Assembly: GCA_945873715.1 (NCBI GenBank)
Contig: CAMCFL010000109.1
Coordinates: forward strand, 1-8,393
Origin: Akkermansia muciniphila
Lineage (GTDB): Bacteria; Verrucomicrobiota; Verrucomicrobiia; Limisphaerales; UBA9464
Length of the DNA stretch: 8,393 nucleotides
Direction of reading: 5' to 3'
Shown: positions 1 to 6,626 of the stretch, in pieces
Position numbering within the stretch: position 1 is the first letter of the stretch
How the letters are laid out: every line of letters starts with the position of its first letter
Translations under genes and position numbers: made by a program
The notes under the pieces: model-generated
What the model was told of the DNA's origin: nothing
Seen by the model: only the letters and a program-made list of their open reading frames with translations
The model's database searches: none

Positions 1-401
1 GCAACGTGGGCCAACCCGACCAACCGGATCAGATCATCGGCCTTCTCCGCACGCCGGCGCGCATCCAACGACGCCTCGAGCTCCAGACCGAGCTCCACGT
101 TGCGGATGACGGTGCGCCAGGGAAGCAGGGTGGCGTCCTGGAAGATGAACGACATCAACTCCCGCGCGTTGGCGGGGGTCATTCCATCGACGGTGATGGT
201 TCCCTGGGAAACCGGGATCAGTCCGGCGATCAGTTTTAGCAGTGTCGATTTGCCGCAGCCGGAGGGACCGATGAGGCTGACGAAATCGCCGGCAGCCAGG
301 TCGAGGGAAACATCGTCGAGGATCGGAGTTCCCTGCCCATACTGCTTGTGCAGGTGTTGGACGGAGATGAACGGACGGGGGATGGAAGCGGGGTTGCTCA
401 T
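1..401 (-). CDS. ABC transporter ATP-binding protein, NitT/TauT type (partial, N-terminal half)
   Basis: This is the nucleotide-binding subunit of an ABC importer. It would sit on the cytoplasmic face of the inner membrane and power uptake of a small solute. The first 133 residues are present; the gene runs off the left edge. Seen: Walker A GPSGCGKST at residues 45-53, and a Q-loop segment FQDATLLPWRTVIRNV beginning near residue 87. The 'LLPW.TV..NV.LGLE' wording after the Q-loop is typical of the nitrate/sulfonate/taurine (NrtD/SsuB/TauB) subfamily, which also includes importers of pyrimidines and other small organics. The LSGGQ signature, Walker B and H-loop lie outside the window. The ATG at 401 overlaps the stop of the CocE-type hydrolase gene by four bases (ATGA) and has no Shine-Dalgarno sequence, so it is probably translationally coupled. 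Permease and binding-protein genes would be expected further downstream. The family call is firm; the substrate is unknown. Confidence 0.93.
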   Translation of the reverse strand, partial: MSNPASIPRPFISVQHLHKQYGQGTPILDDVSLDLAAGDFVSLIGPSGCGKSTLLKLIAGLIPVSQGTITVDGMTPANARELMSFIFQDATLLPWRTVIRNVELGLELEASLDARRRAEKADDLIRLVGLAHV

Positions 402-2170
402 GCCGCTTTCGGGAGGAGGGGGAGTTCGATGGAGGACGGCGCGTCCGGGGTGTGCAGGACCTGCTGGCGGGCCCGACGCCAGTCCGTGGGGCTGGCATCG
501 CGGGGCGGGACGGTGCTTCCCGGATTCCGGTCGTAGAGGGGGAAGGCGGAACTGCTGACCTCGATCCGCAGACGATCTCCCGGGGAGAAGACGCAGGAGG
601 TGGGTTCGAGATCGAACTCCCACCGGTGCACGGCGTCGGCGTGGAAGCCCTCGGGGAACAGGAAGGACGAACGGGCACCGCCAATGACCACGTTGTAGGC
701 CCGCCCATCCGGCGTGACCCGGACGAGTTTCACCACCAGATCGGTCTGATCCAGCGAGGACTGGAAATGGATCCGGACGTGGGGAGCGCCGCAGACATGA
801 AGTCGTTCGGTGAGAGGAACCGAGGTGTAGACGAGGACGTTGTTGCCCTGCTCCATCCGGTTCTGGAGGAAGCAACCCTGGGCGGCGGTCGGGCCACCGG
901 GTGCCGGAACGGGAACCTCGGGATCGTGGACGAAAGTGTCGCGCGGCTCGCGGGTGGTCGGCGGTTCCGGATCCAGGGTGCCATCGCCGTGACACGAGTT
1001 CGCACGGCCGTCACTCCGCAGGTGCCACCGGTTGGTGGGACCGGGCTGGAGTCCAGGCCAGGTGGTGGGGGTGTGCCACTGGTTCTCGCCCAGGGCAAAC
1101 AGCCGGATCTTCGGCTCGTCCCGAAAGGAACCGCTGTCCTTCAGCCAATGGTCGAACCAGCGAAGGAGGAGGGCGTCGGTGTCGAGGTGGGCTGCCGGAC
1201 CAAAGTCCATGTCCCCGGCGAACTGGCCCCAGGGAAGATGCACCCAGGGCCCGACGACCAGGTATTGATGGGCGCGTGCCGCGGGGCTTCCCGCAAGGCG
1301 GCTGAGCTTCTCATACAGATCGACGGTCCCGTGCAGGTAGAGGTCATACCAGCCGGCGAGATGCAGTACCGGGAGGTCAATGGCCTGCCAACGGGTGCTG
1401 ATGTCGATCTCCGACCAGGAGTCGGATGCGCGATCGTTGCGGATCCAGTCGGAAAAATACCGGGGTAGCCCGCGGGCGGTCAGGTGCGGGATGCGCGAAT
1501 AGGGTGCGGCATGGAAATGGGGGGCCAGACTGCCCCAGGCGGCATCGAGTTGGGCGGCAGCCTTCTTCAGCCCAAGGCGATGGGCATCGCCGCGCAGCAT
1601 CTGGGTTCCCCAACCGATCGCCGCGGCGAGTCGAAGCATGCCGTGGTGATAGAACCAACCCCGTTGAAGATCGCCGGCGGTCATCCACGGGGCGATGCAA
1701 CGCAGGCCGCGCGGGTGTCGGGCGGCAGCGAGCAACTGGGTCATCCCCTGATAAGAGAAACCATACATGCCGACGCGCCCGGTGCAGTCCGGCCGGGCGG
1801 CCAGCCACTCGACGGTCTCAAAGCCATCCGGTTCTTCCTTCTCGAAGAGGTTGAACCGTCCGCCGGAGGTGCCGCGGCCGCGCACGTCCTGGATGACGAC
1901 ATTGTAACCGTGGCGGGCGAACCACACCGGATGGGCGTAGACGACGGTGGTGGCGATGTCCTTCCCGTAGGGTTGTCGGACCAGCAGGGTCGGTGCAGGC
2001 CCGCCGCCGGGCGGATGATAATGATCGGAGCGGAGAACGGTGCCGTCGGACAGACGGAAGGGGACGTCCCGTTCGAGGGTGACGCCGTCCCCGCACTCGA
2101 CGGGGGTCCTCGCGGATGCCTTGGGGCGATCGGAGCGGGGAGCGCGTGCGATGGAGGCGGGCCGTTTCAA
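398..2170 (-). CDS. CocE/NonD family (S15-like) alpha/beta hydrolase
   Basis: A 590-residue serine hydrolase of the CocE/NonD or X-Pro dipeptidyl-peptidase family. Members cleave esters or amides, including cocaine esterase, glutaryl-7-ACA acylase and alpha-amino-acid ester hydrolase. Seen: an N-terminal catalytic domain (about residues 30-345) with VQDVRGRGTSGG-like oxyanion-side motif at 92-104, nucleophile Ser139 in GFSYQG, probable acid Asp276 in GWYD, and probable base His311 in GPWVH. A C-terminal jelly-roll-type domain (about 355-580) carries the family's 'SPGDRLRIEVSSSAFP' motif (529-544). There is no signal peptide, so it is likely cytoplasmic. The start is a TTG at 2170 that overlaps the creatininase-family stop as TTGA; no nearby ATG keeps the conserved N-terminus, and no Shine-Dalgarno sequence is visible. 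Its stop overlaps the ABC ATPase start. Length fits the family (about 550-650). The triad assignment comes from comparison with CocE (Ser117/Asp259/His287). The substrate is not predictable. Confidence 0.93.
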   Translation of the reverse strand: MKRPASIARAPRSDRPKASARTPVECGDGVTLERDVPFRLSDGTVLRSDHYHPPGGGPAPTLLVRQPYGKDIATTVVYAHPVWFARHGYNVVIQDVRGRGTSGGRFNLFEKEEPDGFETVEWLAARPDCTGRVGMYGFSYQGMTQLLAAARHPRGLRCIAPWMTAGDLQRGWFYHHGMLRLAAAIGWGTQMLRGDAHRLGLKKAAAQLDAAWGSLAPHFHAAPYSRIPHLTARGLPRYFSDWIRNDRASDSWSEIDISTRWQAIDLPVLHLAGWYDLYLHGTVDLYEKLSRLAGSPAARAHQYLVVGPWVHLPWGQFAGDMDFGPAAHLDTDALLLRWFDHWLKDSGSFRDEPKIRLFALGENQWHTPTTWPGLQPGPTNRWHLRSDGRANSCHGDGTLDPEPPTTREPRDTFVHDPEVPVPAPGGPTAAQGCFLQNRMEQGNNVLVYTSVPLTERLHVCGAPHVRIHFQSSLDQTDLVVKLVRVTPDGRAYNVVIGGARSSFLFPEGFHADAVHRWEFDLEPTSCVFSPGDRLRIEVSSSAFPLYDRNPGSTVPPRDASPTDWRRARQQVLHTPDAPSSIELPLLPKAA

Positions 2171-2955
2171 GGGTGTTTCGGATGTTCGAAGGCGTACATC
2201 TCGAGGAGGGCGGCGGCGATCCGGTCGGACATCTCATGGCACCAACGATGTCCATTCGCGGCGGTGGCAGGGTTGGGGTCGCCCATGACGCCACTGGGGG
2301 CGACGTCCCGGGTCAGCCACGCGTAGGTGGCGTAGGCGAACTCGGGGAGGAGGGTGCCGGGATCGCCGACCTTGCGGATATAATTCACCGTGTAGCGATC
2401 GGTGTGGACCAGTTCGGGGGTCGCTGCGAGCAGGACGGCGGTCTCGACCTCGCCGGCGTGGAATCCAAACTTTGCCTCCTGGGGATTGAGACCGGAGGCT
2501 CCGCCGCCGCCGAACAGGCAAAAGGTGGTCAGGCCGAACTCGGCGCGGAGATCGCGGGCCATCACGTCGATGAGCGAGTGATTGCCCCCGTGGCTGTTGA
2601 AGAACACCAGCTTCCTGAAGCCGCCGGCGTGCAGGCTCTGGCCGAGGTCGCGCAGGACGGAGATGAAGGTGTCGCGGGAGAGCGAGAAGGTGCCGGGATA
2701 GCCCAGGTGCTCGTTGCTCTTGCCGTAACAGACCGGTGCCAGGGCATAGACGGGGAGATCGGCCGGGAGCTTTCGGAGGGCGTGGCCCAGCAGGAAGTTG
2801 TTGATCAACGTATCCGTCGCCAGGGGCAGGTGTTGGCCATGCTGTTCGATGGCAGCGGTCGGGAGGATGATGAGCGCCTGGTCCTTGGGCAGGGCATCCA
2901 CTTCCTTCCACGTCTTGTAGGGAAGGAAGCGTTCATCTGGAATCCAGGTCTTCAT
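2167..2955 (-). CDS. Creatininase-family metal-dependent amidohydrolase
   Basis: A 262-residue member of the creatinine amidohydrolase superfamily. These binuclear-metal enzymes open cyclic amides or cleave formamides and peptides (creatininase, the FAPy deformylase ArfB, the mycofactocin peptidase MftE). Seen: the metal-site motif IEQHGQHLPLATD with Glu37, His39 and Asp48; YGKSNEHLGYPGT (77-89); NSHGGNH with His122; and the HAGEVETA motif (166-173) with Glu169/Glu171. Together these form a complete site. The third segment is NSHGGN rather than the HYEN that I recall from true creatininase, so the enzyme should not be called a creatininase proper. Length is normal for the family (about 240-270). 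The start ATG at 2955 overlaps the FAD enzyme stop (ATGA); its own stop overlaps the hydrolase start (TTGA). The context suggests ring opening or deamidation of an intermediate made by its operon partners. The family is certain, the substrate unknown. Confidence 0.94.
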   Translation of the reverse strand: MKTWIPDERFLPYKTWKEVDALPKDQALIILPTAAIEQHGQHLPLATDTLINNFLLGHALRKLPADLPVYALAPVCYGKSNEHLGYPGTFSLSRDTFISVLRDLGQSLHAGGFRKLVFFNSHGGNHSLIDVMARDLRAEFGLTTFCLFGGGGASGLNPQEAKFGFHAGEVETAVLLAATPELVHTDRYTVNYIRKVGDPGTLLPEFAYATYAWLTRDVAPSGVMGDPNPATAANGHRWCHEMSDRIAAALLEMYAFEHPKHP

Positions 2956-4331
2956 GGGGAAACAGGTTCGGGGGTGGCGATCGTCGCGGGTTTGAAGCCG
3001 ATCATCTTGCCGGGGTTCATCAGGCCCTGCGGATCGAACTCGCGTTTGGCCACCAGCTTGGAGTCATCCAGGCGCCAGCGCCCGCTGCCTTCGAGGTGGT
3101 TGATGTGGGGATTGGCGATCGAGACCCCGATGCTCCGGCAGAAGTTGATCATCTCCTGCAAGCGGGCCTCGGTGGTGAAGCGCACGATGGGCAGGGCTCC
3201 CGGAACGATCACTCCATCGGCTTTGAGGAACTCGAAGTGCATGAGGAGTTCGTCGCCGAACTGTGCGCGGAGCGCGGCGAGCTGTTCCCGGAGCTTCTGC
3301 GGGTCAAAGCCACTCTGAAGGTAGGTCAGGGTGGGGTCGGCCTTCTTGGCCCAGAGGGTCGTGTGGTTCCAGGTATAGTCGGAGAGTTGCGCGCCACGGC
3401 GCGGTTCCTGATAGGGTGCCGAGAACACCGGTTGGCCTCCGGCCGCCACGGCGGCGGCGGAGAAGGCTTCCAGTTGGGGTTCGGCGATCTCGAAGAAGGC
3501 GAGGGCCTTGCCCTCGGGGACCCATTTCAGCAGGGGGGTAAACCAGGAGGGAATGGGCGATTCAAAGCAGGTGACCAATCGTTTGCTCCACCCGGCCCCA
3601 AGAGCGACCGCCTCGGTGAAGTCCAGGCAGGAGTCGAAGTCGGGGAATGCCACGGCCATCTGTGCCCAGTCGACGCGGGGTGCCAGGGCCAGCCCGACCT
3701 CGATCAGGATGCCGGTGGTGCCCCAGGCATGCAGCGCCTTGAGGACATCGTGGCCTTCCAACAGGATCTCCCGCGGCTCCGCTTCCATGGTGAGCAACCG
3801 GATCCAGCGGACGGTCTGGTTGTCCCGGAGGACCCCGTGAGAGATCGACCCGATCCCGCCGGAACCGCCGGCGAGGAATCCCCCCACCGAGGCCTTCTGG
3901 TAGGTGCTCGGGTAGCACCGGAGCTCCCATCCGACCTTGCGGGCGGTCGCCTCGATCACGGCCAGACGGGCTCCGGGTTCACAAGTGGCCACGCCGTCCG
4001 CGCTGATCTCCACCACGCGGTCCAGCGCTCCCAGGTCCAGCAGGATGCCGCCTTCAAGAGGGATGCATTGGCCGTAATTGCCGGTCCCAGCCCCTCGCAC
4101 GGTCAAAGGCACACCGTGGGCCGCGGCGAAGGACACGATCTGACGGACCTCGCCCAGGGTTCTGGGCTGGACGGCGGCCTCTCCCCGCTTGTCCCGGAGT
4201 TGGCGTTCGAGGATGGGGGAGTACCAATAGAAATCCTTGGACAGACGTTCGACATCGGCCTCCGCCGTCACGACCCGACCTTCGGGCAGGAGTGCGGTGA
4301 GCTCTTGGATCCAATTCTTGGATGCGTTCAT
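2952..4331 (-). CDS. FAD-binding oxidoreductase (PCMH-type, GlcD/vanillyl-alcohol-oxidase superfamily)
   Basis: A 459-residue flavoprotein that likely oxidises a hydroxy-acid, alcohol or similar carbon and passes electrons to an unknown acceptor. Seen: an N-terminal FAD-binding domain (about 50-220) with QPRTLGEVRQIVSFA (55-69), the pyrophosphate loop RGAGTGNYGQ (79-88), GGILLDLGALDRV (94-106), the second FAD loop VGGFLAGGSGGIGS (149-162) and WGTTGILIEV (203-212). The C-terminal substrate/FAD-linked oxidase domain ends in the family signature FDPQGLMNPGKMIG (432-445), with a His-rich stretch ANPHINHLEG (407-416) that could line the active site. No Cys-rich Fe-S domain is fused, and there is no signal peptide. 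It is the second gene of the operon, 22 bp after the deaminase stop. It starts at ATG 4331 without an obvious Shine-Dalgarno sequence, and its stop overlaps the creatininase-family start. D-lactate or glycolate dehydrogenase-like activity is possible, but the operon argues for a dedicated catabolic substrate. Confidence 0.92.
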   Translation of the reverse strand: MNASKNWIQELTALLPEGRVVTAEADVERLSKDFYWYSPILERQLRDKRGEAAVQPRTLGEVRQIVSFAAAHGVPLTVRGAGTGNYGQCIPLEGGILLDLGALDRVVEISADGVATCEPGARLAVIEATARKVGWELRCYPSTYQKASVGGFLAGGSGGIGSISHGVLRDNQTVRWIRLLTMEAEPREILLEGHDVLKALHAWGTTGILIEVGLALAPRVDWAQMAVAFPDFDSCLDFTEAVALGAGWSKRLVTCFESPIPSWFTPLLKWVPEGKALAFFEIAEPQLEAFSAAAVAAGGQPVFSAPYQEPRRGAQLSDYTWNHTTLWAKKADPTLTYLQSGFDPQKLREQLAALRAQFGDELLMHFEFLKADGVIVPGALPIVRFTTEARLQEMINFCRSIGVSIANPHINHLEGSGRWRLDDSKLVAKREFDPQGLMNPGKMIGFKPATIATPEPVSP

Positions 4332-4353
4332 GAATGGTCTTGCTGATCGGGAT

Positions 4354-4860
4354 TCATCGGGCGGCGGCTGGCTTCCGCCAGAGACGCGTCATGGCAAGCA
4401 TGCGGGGATCTTCAAACAGGGCGACGCACTCGGCCCGGGCGACGGGACCGACGACTTCACATTGGAGGTCGCTCCGCTTCACCAGTTGCTTGGCGTAGGT
4501 ATAGATCTGGGAGCAATGCCTGGCGGCGTCGTCGATGGTCGCCCCGTAGATCACCCGATCCACCCCGGCCCACAGCGCCGCAGCCATGCACATCGGGCAG
4601 GGTTCGCAGGTAGTATAGAGGGTGTAACCCTTCAGGGACGTCGTCTTGAGCTTCTTGGTCGCGGCGCGGATGGCGCGGACCTCGGCATGGGAAGAGGGGT
4701 CATGCTCCTGGGCAACGGCATTCAGACGGCGGATCAGCCGTCGTCCCGAGGTGCTGTCGATCACGTCGGCGCAGAACGGTGATTGCCGGGGTGTCCCCAG
4801 GTAGCTGGACGCGGCAAGGGCGAGGGCGCGCATGCGCTCCAGATCCGCCGTGGTCGCCAT
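4354..4860 (-). CDS. CDA-fold nucleoside/nucleobase deaminase (guanine/cytosine deaminase-like)
   Basis: A 168-residue zinc deaminase of the cytidine-deaminase fold, which hydrolyses an exocyclic amino group on a base or related heterocycle and releases ammonia. Seen: His58-Ala-Glu60 in SSHAEVRAI (zinc ligand and proton shuttle) and TTCEPCPMC with zinc ligands Cys88 and Cys91; Asp54 in HDPSSHAE and Asn47 also match the family. The CEPCPMC wording resembles bacterial GuaD and TadA-like enzymes. The region after the zinc site (DDAARHCSQIYTYAKQL) lacks the FDD segment that I recall as contributing to guanine binding in Bacillus GuaD, so the substrate may differ. The frame is open upstream to 5115, but the ATG at 4860 is the only start with a good ribosome binding site (AGAGGA, 4 bp away), and the upstream extension does not look like a protein domain. 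It is the first gene of the minus-strand operon. Confidence 0.85.
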   Translation of the reverse strand: MATTADLERMRALALAASSYLGTPRQSPFCADVIDSTSGRRLIRRLNAVAQEHDPSSHAEVRAIRAATKKLKTTSLKGYTLYTTCEPCPMCMAAALWAGVDRVIYGATIDDAARHCSQIYTYAKQLVKRSDLQCEVVGPVARAECVALFEDPRMLAMTRLWRKPAAAR

Positions 4861-4977
4861 CCGATCCTCTTGGTGAGCCATCGGAAGGGGTGAAGCAGGC
4901 CACATTCCAGAAATCGGCATCTGGCCACCGCGGATGAAGAAACTTCGGCAGCAACCCTGCTTCGATGCCTTCCGGAC
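4861..4977. other. Divergent intergenic region between the deaminase operon and the amidase
   Basis: These 117 bp must hold the promoters of both the minus-strand operon and the plus-strand amidase, unless the leftward promoter lies inside the amidase coding sequence. I could not find a convincing -35/-10 pair in either direction. A short perfect inverted repeat, GAAG-AAA-CTTC, lies at 4936-4946 near the middle and could be part of an operator, but four-base arms are weak evidence. Shared control of the two transcription units is an inference from the head-to-head layout. Confidence 0.4.
4865..4870 (-). promoter_or_regulatory. Ribosome binding site of the deaminase gene
   Basis: AGAGGA on the minus strand, separated by TCGG from the ATG at 4860. 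It is the only clear Shine-Dalgarno sequence among the minus-strand genes. It decides the deaminase start against the in-frame ATG at 4881 and earlier ones, which have none. It also marks the first gene of the operon as the one with an independent initiation signal. Confidence 0.6.
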
Positions 4978-6285
4978 ATGCCTGATCGGATCACCCACCT
5001 GACCGTTCGCGCCCTGACTGCCGCCTTGCGGACGGGCGAGATCTCCCTGGCGGAACTCGCCGGCCACCTCTGCCTCGCGGCGGAACGCCTGCAACCCAGC
5101 CATGCGTATCTCCACTTCGACGCGGACCGACTCCGCTCCGAGGCGGCAGCCCTGGTTTCAGCCTTGCCTCGGGGAGTGCTCTGGGGGGTTCCCGTTTCGG
5201 TGAAGGATCTCATGGACGTGCGAGGGATGCCCACCACCTGCGGTTCCCGAATCAGTTCTGAATCCCTCGGAGACGCGACCGGGGATGCGGCGTTCGTGAC
5301 GCGGTGGCGACGTGCCGGGGTGTGGTTCACCGGCAAGACCCACCTCAATGAACATGCCTACGGAATCACGGGCGAGAACCCTTGGTTCGGAGACTGTACC
5401 CAGCCGGGCGATCCAGCGGCCTTGACCGGCGGATCCAGCAGCGGCGCCGCAGCCACGGTGCTGGGCGGGGCCGCCTGGATCGGGTTGGGCACGGACACGG
5501 GCGGATCCCTCCGCGTGCCGGCGTCCCTGTGCGGATTGGTCAGTCTCCGGGCTCCCGGTTGGTTCCCCGACCACCGCGGAATCGCACCGCTGGCGCGGAG
5601 CTTCGATACCTTGGGATGGATCCAGCGCTGGCTGGGAGATGTCGAGACCACCGCCGAGGGTCTGGTTGGAACCGTCCCGCCCGCCGTGGCGATACCTTCC
5701 CTTCGATGGGTGACCGGCCCCGTCTTGAATGAGTGCGATCCGGGGGTGCTTCAGGCGTTTGATTGCCTGCGGTCCCGCCTCTCCAGCGTCGGGATGCCAA
5801 CGCAGGACGCGCCGGTGGCGGGGTGGGAATCCGCCGTCGATTCCTTCGCGGCGCTGCAGGCGCGGGAAGCCTTCGTGGTGCATCGGACCGCGCTGGAACG
5901 GGCCCCTGCGGGATTCAGCCCGGCGGTGCGGACGCGGTTGGAGTGGGGTGCAGCGATCTCCGAAGCCGAGTTGACCGCGCATGGGCGAAAGCGTCAGTCG
6001 CTGGTGGAAGAGATGGGAAGGATGCTGGCGGGCGATCACGTCCTGATCCTTCCCGCGGCACCGATGACCCGACTCCCAGCGGGAGTGGATCACGGTGAGA
6101 ATCGACGTCGCATCCTGACGCTCACCGCGCCGGCAAGCCTCGGAGGATATCCGGTGCTGACGGTTCCAGACATGGCACTGGGAGGAGAGGTGCGGCTGGG
6201 ATACCAATTCATCGCGGGGCCGGGGGGCGAATGGAAATTGGTGCGGCTGGCCAGCGAACTGGCGCATCGGTTTGGTGCGGGATGA
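4978..6285 (+). CDS. Amidase-signature family hydrolase
   Basis: A 435-residue amidase-signature enzyme (GatA, AtzF, malonamidase and FAAH family) that hydrolyses linear amides or carbamates to acid and ammonia or amine. The whole catalytic apparatus is visible: Lys76 in VPVSVKD, cis-Ser153 in TGGSSSGAA, and nucleophile Ser177 in GTDTGGSLRVPAS. The 24-residue spacing of the two serines matches GatA and malonamidase E2. The N-terminus (LTVRALTAALRTGEISLAEL) is the usual family opening, supporting the ATG at 4978, although no clear Shine-Dalgarno sequence precedes it. The C-terminus (GYQFIAGPGGEWKLVRLASEL, about residues 409-429) fits the family's end, so the protein is complete though slightly short (family usually 450-500). 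It is not an obvious GatA, as no GatB/GatC neighbours are present. Divergent placement beside the deaminase operon suggests it removes an amide or carbamoyl group late in the same pathway. The substrate is unknown. Confidence 0.92.
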   Translation: MPDRITHLTVRALTAALRTGEISLAELAGHLCLAAERLQPSHAYLHFDADRLRSEAAALVSALPRGVLWGVPVSVKDLMDVRGMPTTCGSRISSESLGDATGDAAFVTRWRRAGVWFTGKTHLNEHAYGITGENPWFGDCTQPGDPAALTGGSSSGAAATVLGGAAWIGLGTDTGGSLRVPASLCGLVSLRAPGWFPDHRGIAPLARSFDTLGWIQRWLGDVETTAEGLVGTVPPAVAIPSLRWVTGPVLNECDPGVLQAFDCLRSRLSSVGMPTQDAPVAGWESAVDSFAALQAREAFVVHRTALERAPAGFSPAVRTRLEWGAAISEAELTAHGRKRQSLVEEMGRMLAGDHVLILPAAPMTRLPAGVDHGENRRRILTLTAPASLGGYPVLTVPDMALGGEVRLGYQFIAGPGGEWKLVRLASELAHRFGAG

Positions 6286-6293
6286 GACAGTGC

Positions 6294-6309
6294 GCGGGCA
6301 ACTTCCCGC
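6294..6309 (+). terminator. Short GC hairpin after the amidase stop
   Basis: GCGGG-CAACTT-CCCGC, a perfect 5-bp stem with a 6-base loop, starts 9 bp after the amidase stop codon. It could end transcription of the amidase gene. The stem is short and no T-run follows, so an intrinsic terminator is only a possibility. Confidence 0.22.
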
Positions 6310-6528
6310 ATCCTGCTCAGATCTAGCCAACGCTGTTCCTGATATTGGTATGAAGGCTGGATGCGAGCTTGTCATGGCTCTCATGAACCGGGTTGGAATG
6401 GAACACGCCCTCCATTCGGCAAGCAGCGAAGGCCTGTTGGGAGACCATGAACGGACTGCATGAACGAAATGGTTCACTGGAAGCCAGAGTCTGGGTGGAG
6501 GTGCGGTGATGAGAAGGGCTTCCCGCCG
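6310..6528. other. Non-coding stretch with no recognised content
   Basis: No gene, RNA or repeat can be supported here. Small open frames exist (for example one of 63 codons starting inside the amidase gene at 6272), but none has a family motif or a ribosome binding site. ATGAACG occurs twice, 13 bp apart (6447 and 6460), which is too little to call a repeat. The base composition looks less GC-rich than the flanking genes, as expected of spacer DNA. Confidence 0.5.
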
Positions 6529-6529
6529 T

Positions 6530-6556
6530 TTCACAGGGGTAGAGTCATCCTATAGG
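6530..6556 (+). promoter_or_regulatory. Candidate sigma-70-like promoter for the TonB-dependent receptor
   Basis: TTCACA at 6530-6535 and TATAGG at 6551-6556 resemble -35 and -10 elements with a 15-bp spacer, which is shorter than the ideal 17. The -10 candidate is part of the palindrome CCTATAGG (6549-6556). A start about 7 bp downstream would give a receptor mRNA leader of roughly 245 bases that contains the structured element at 6627-6781. The match is modest and could be chance. Confidence 0.28.
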
Positions 6557-6626
6557 ACGAATCAATCGGCCTGCGGCGCTGGTGCCTGACTGACGGGCGA
6601 GTCTTGATCCGGGAAGATCTGCGAAC

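Noticed and set aside
452..4346. Long plus-strand open frames (452-1468, 1484-2326, 2116-3318, 3096-4346)
   Set aside because: They lie opposite the minus-strand operon genes, show low-complexity Gly/Arg/Asp-rich translations without family motifs, and are the usual antisense shadows of GC-rich coding DNA.
4861..5115. Upstream extension of the deaminase to 5115
   Set aside because: The extra 85 residues overlap the divergent amidase gene, resemble no domain, and the ATG at 4860 has the only good ribosome binding site.
6272..6463. A 63-codon plus-strand small open frame
   Set aside because: It begins inside the amidase gene, has no ribosome binding site and no recognisable motif.
5158..6534. 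A 458-codon minus-strand frame across the amidase gene
   Set aside because: The plus strand encodes a complete amidase with its full catalytic triad. The antisense translation is Arg/Pro/His-rich with no recognisable domain.
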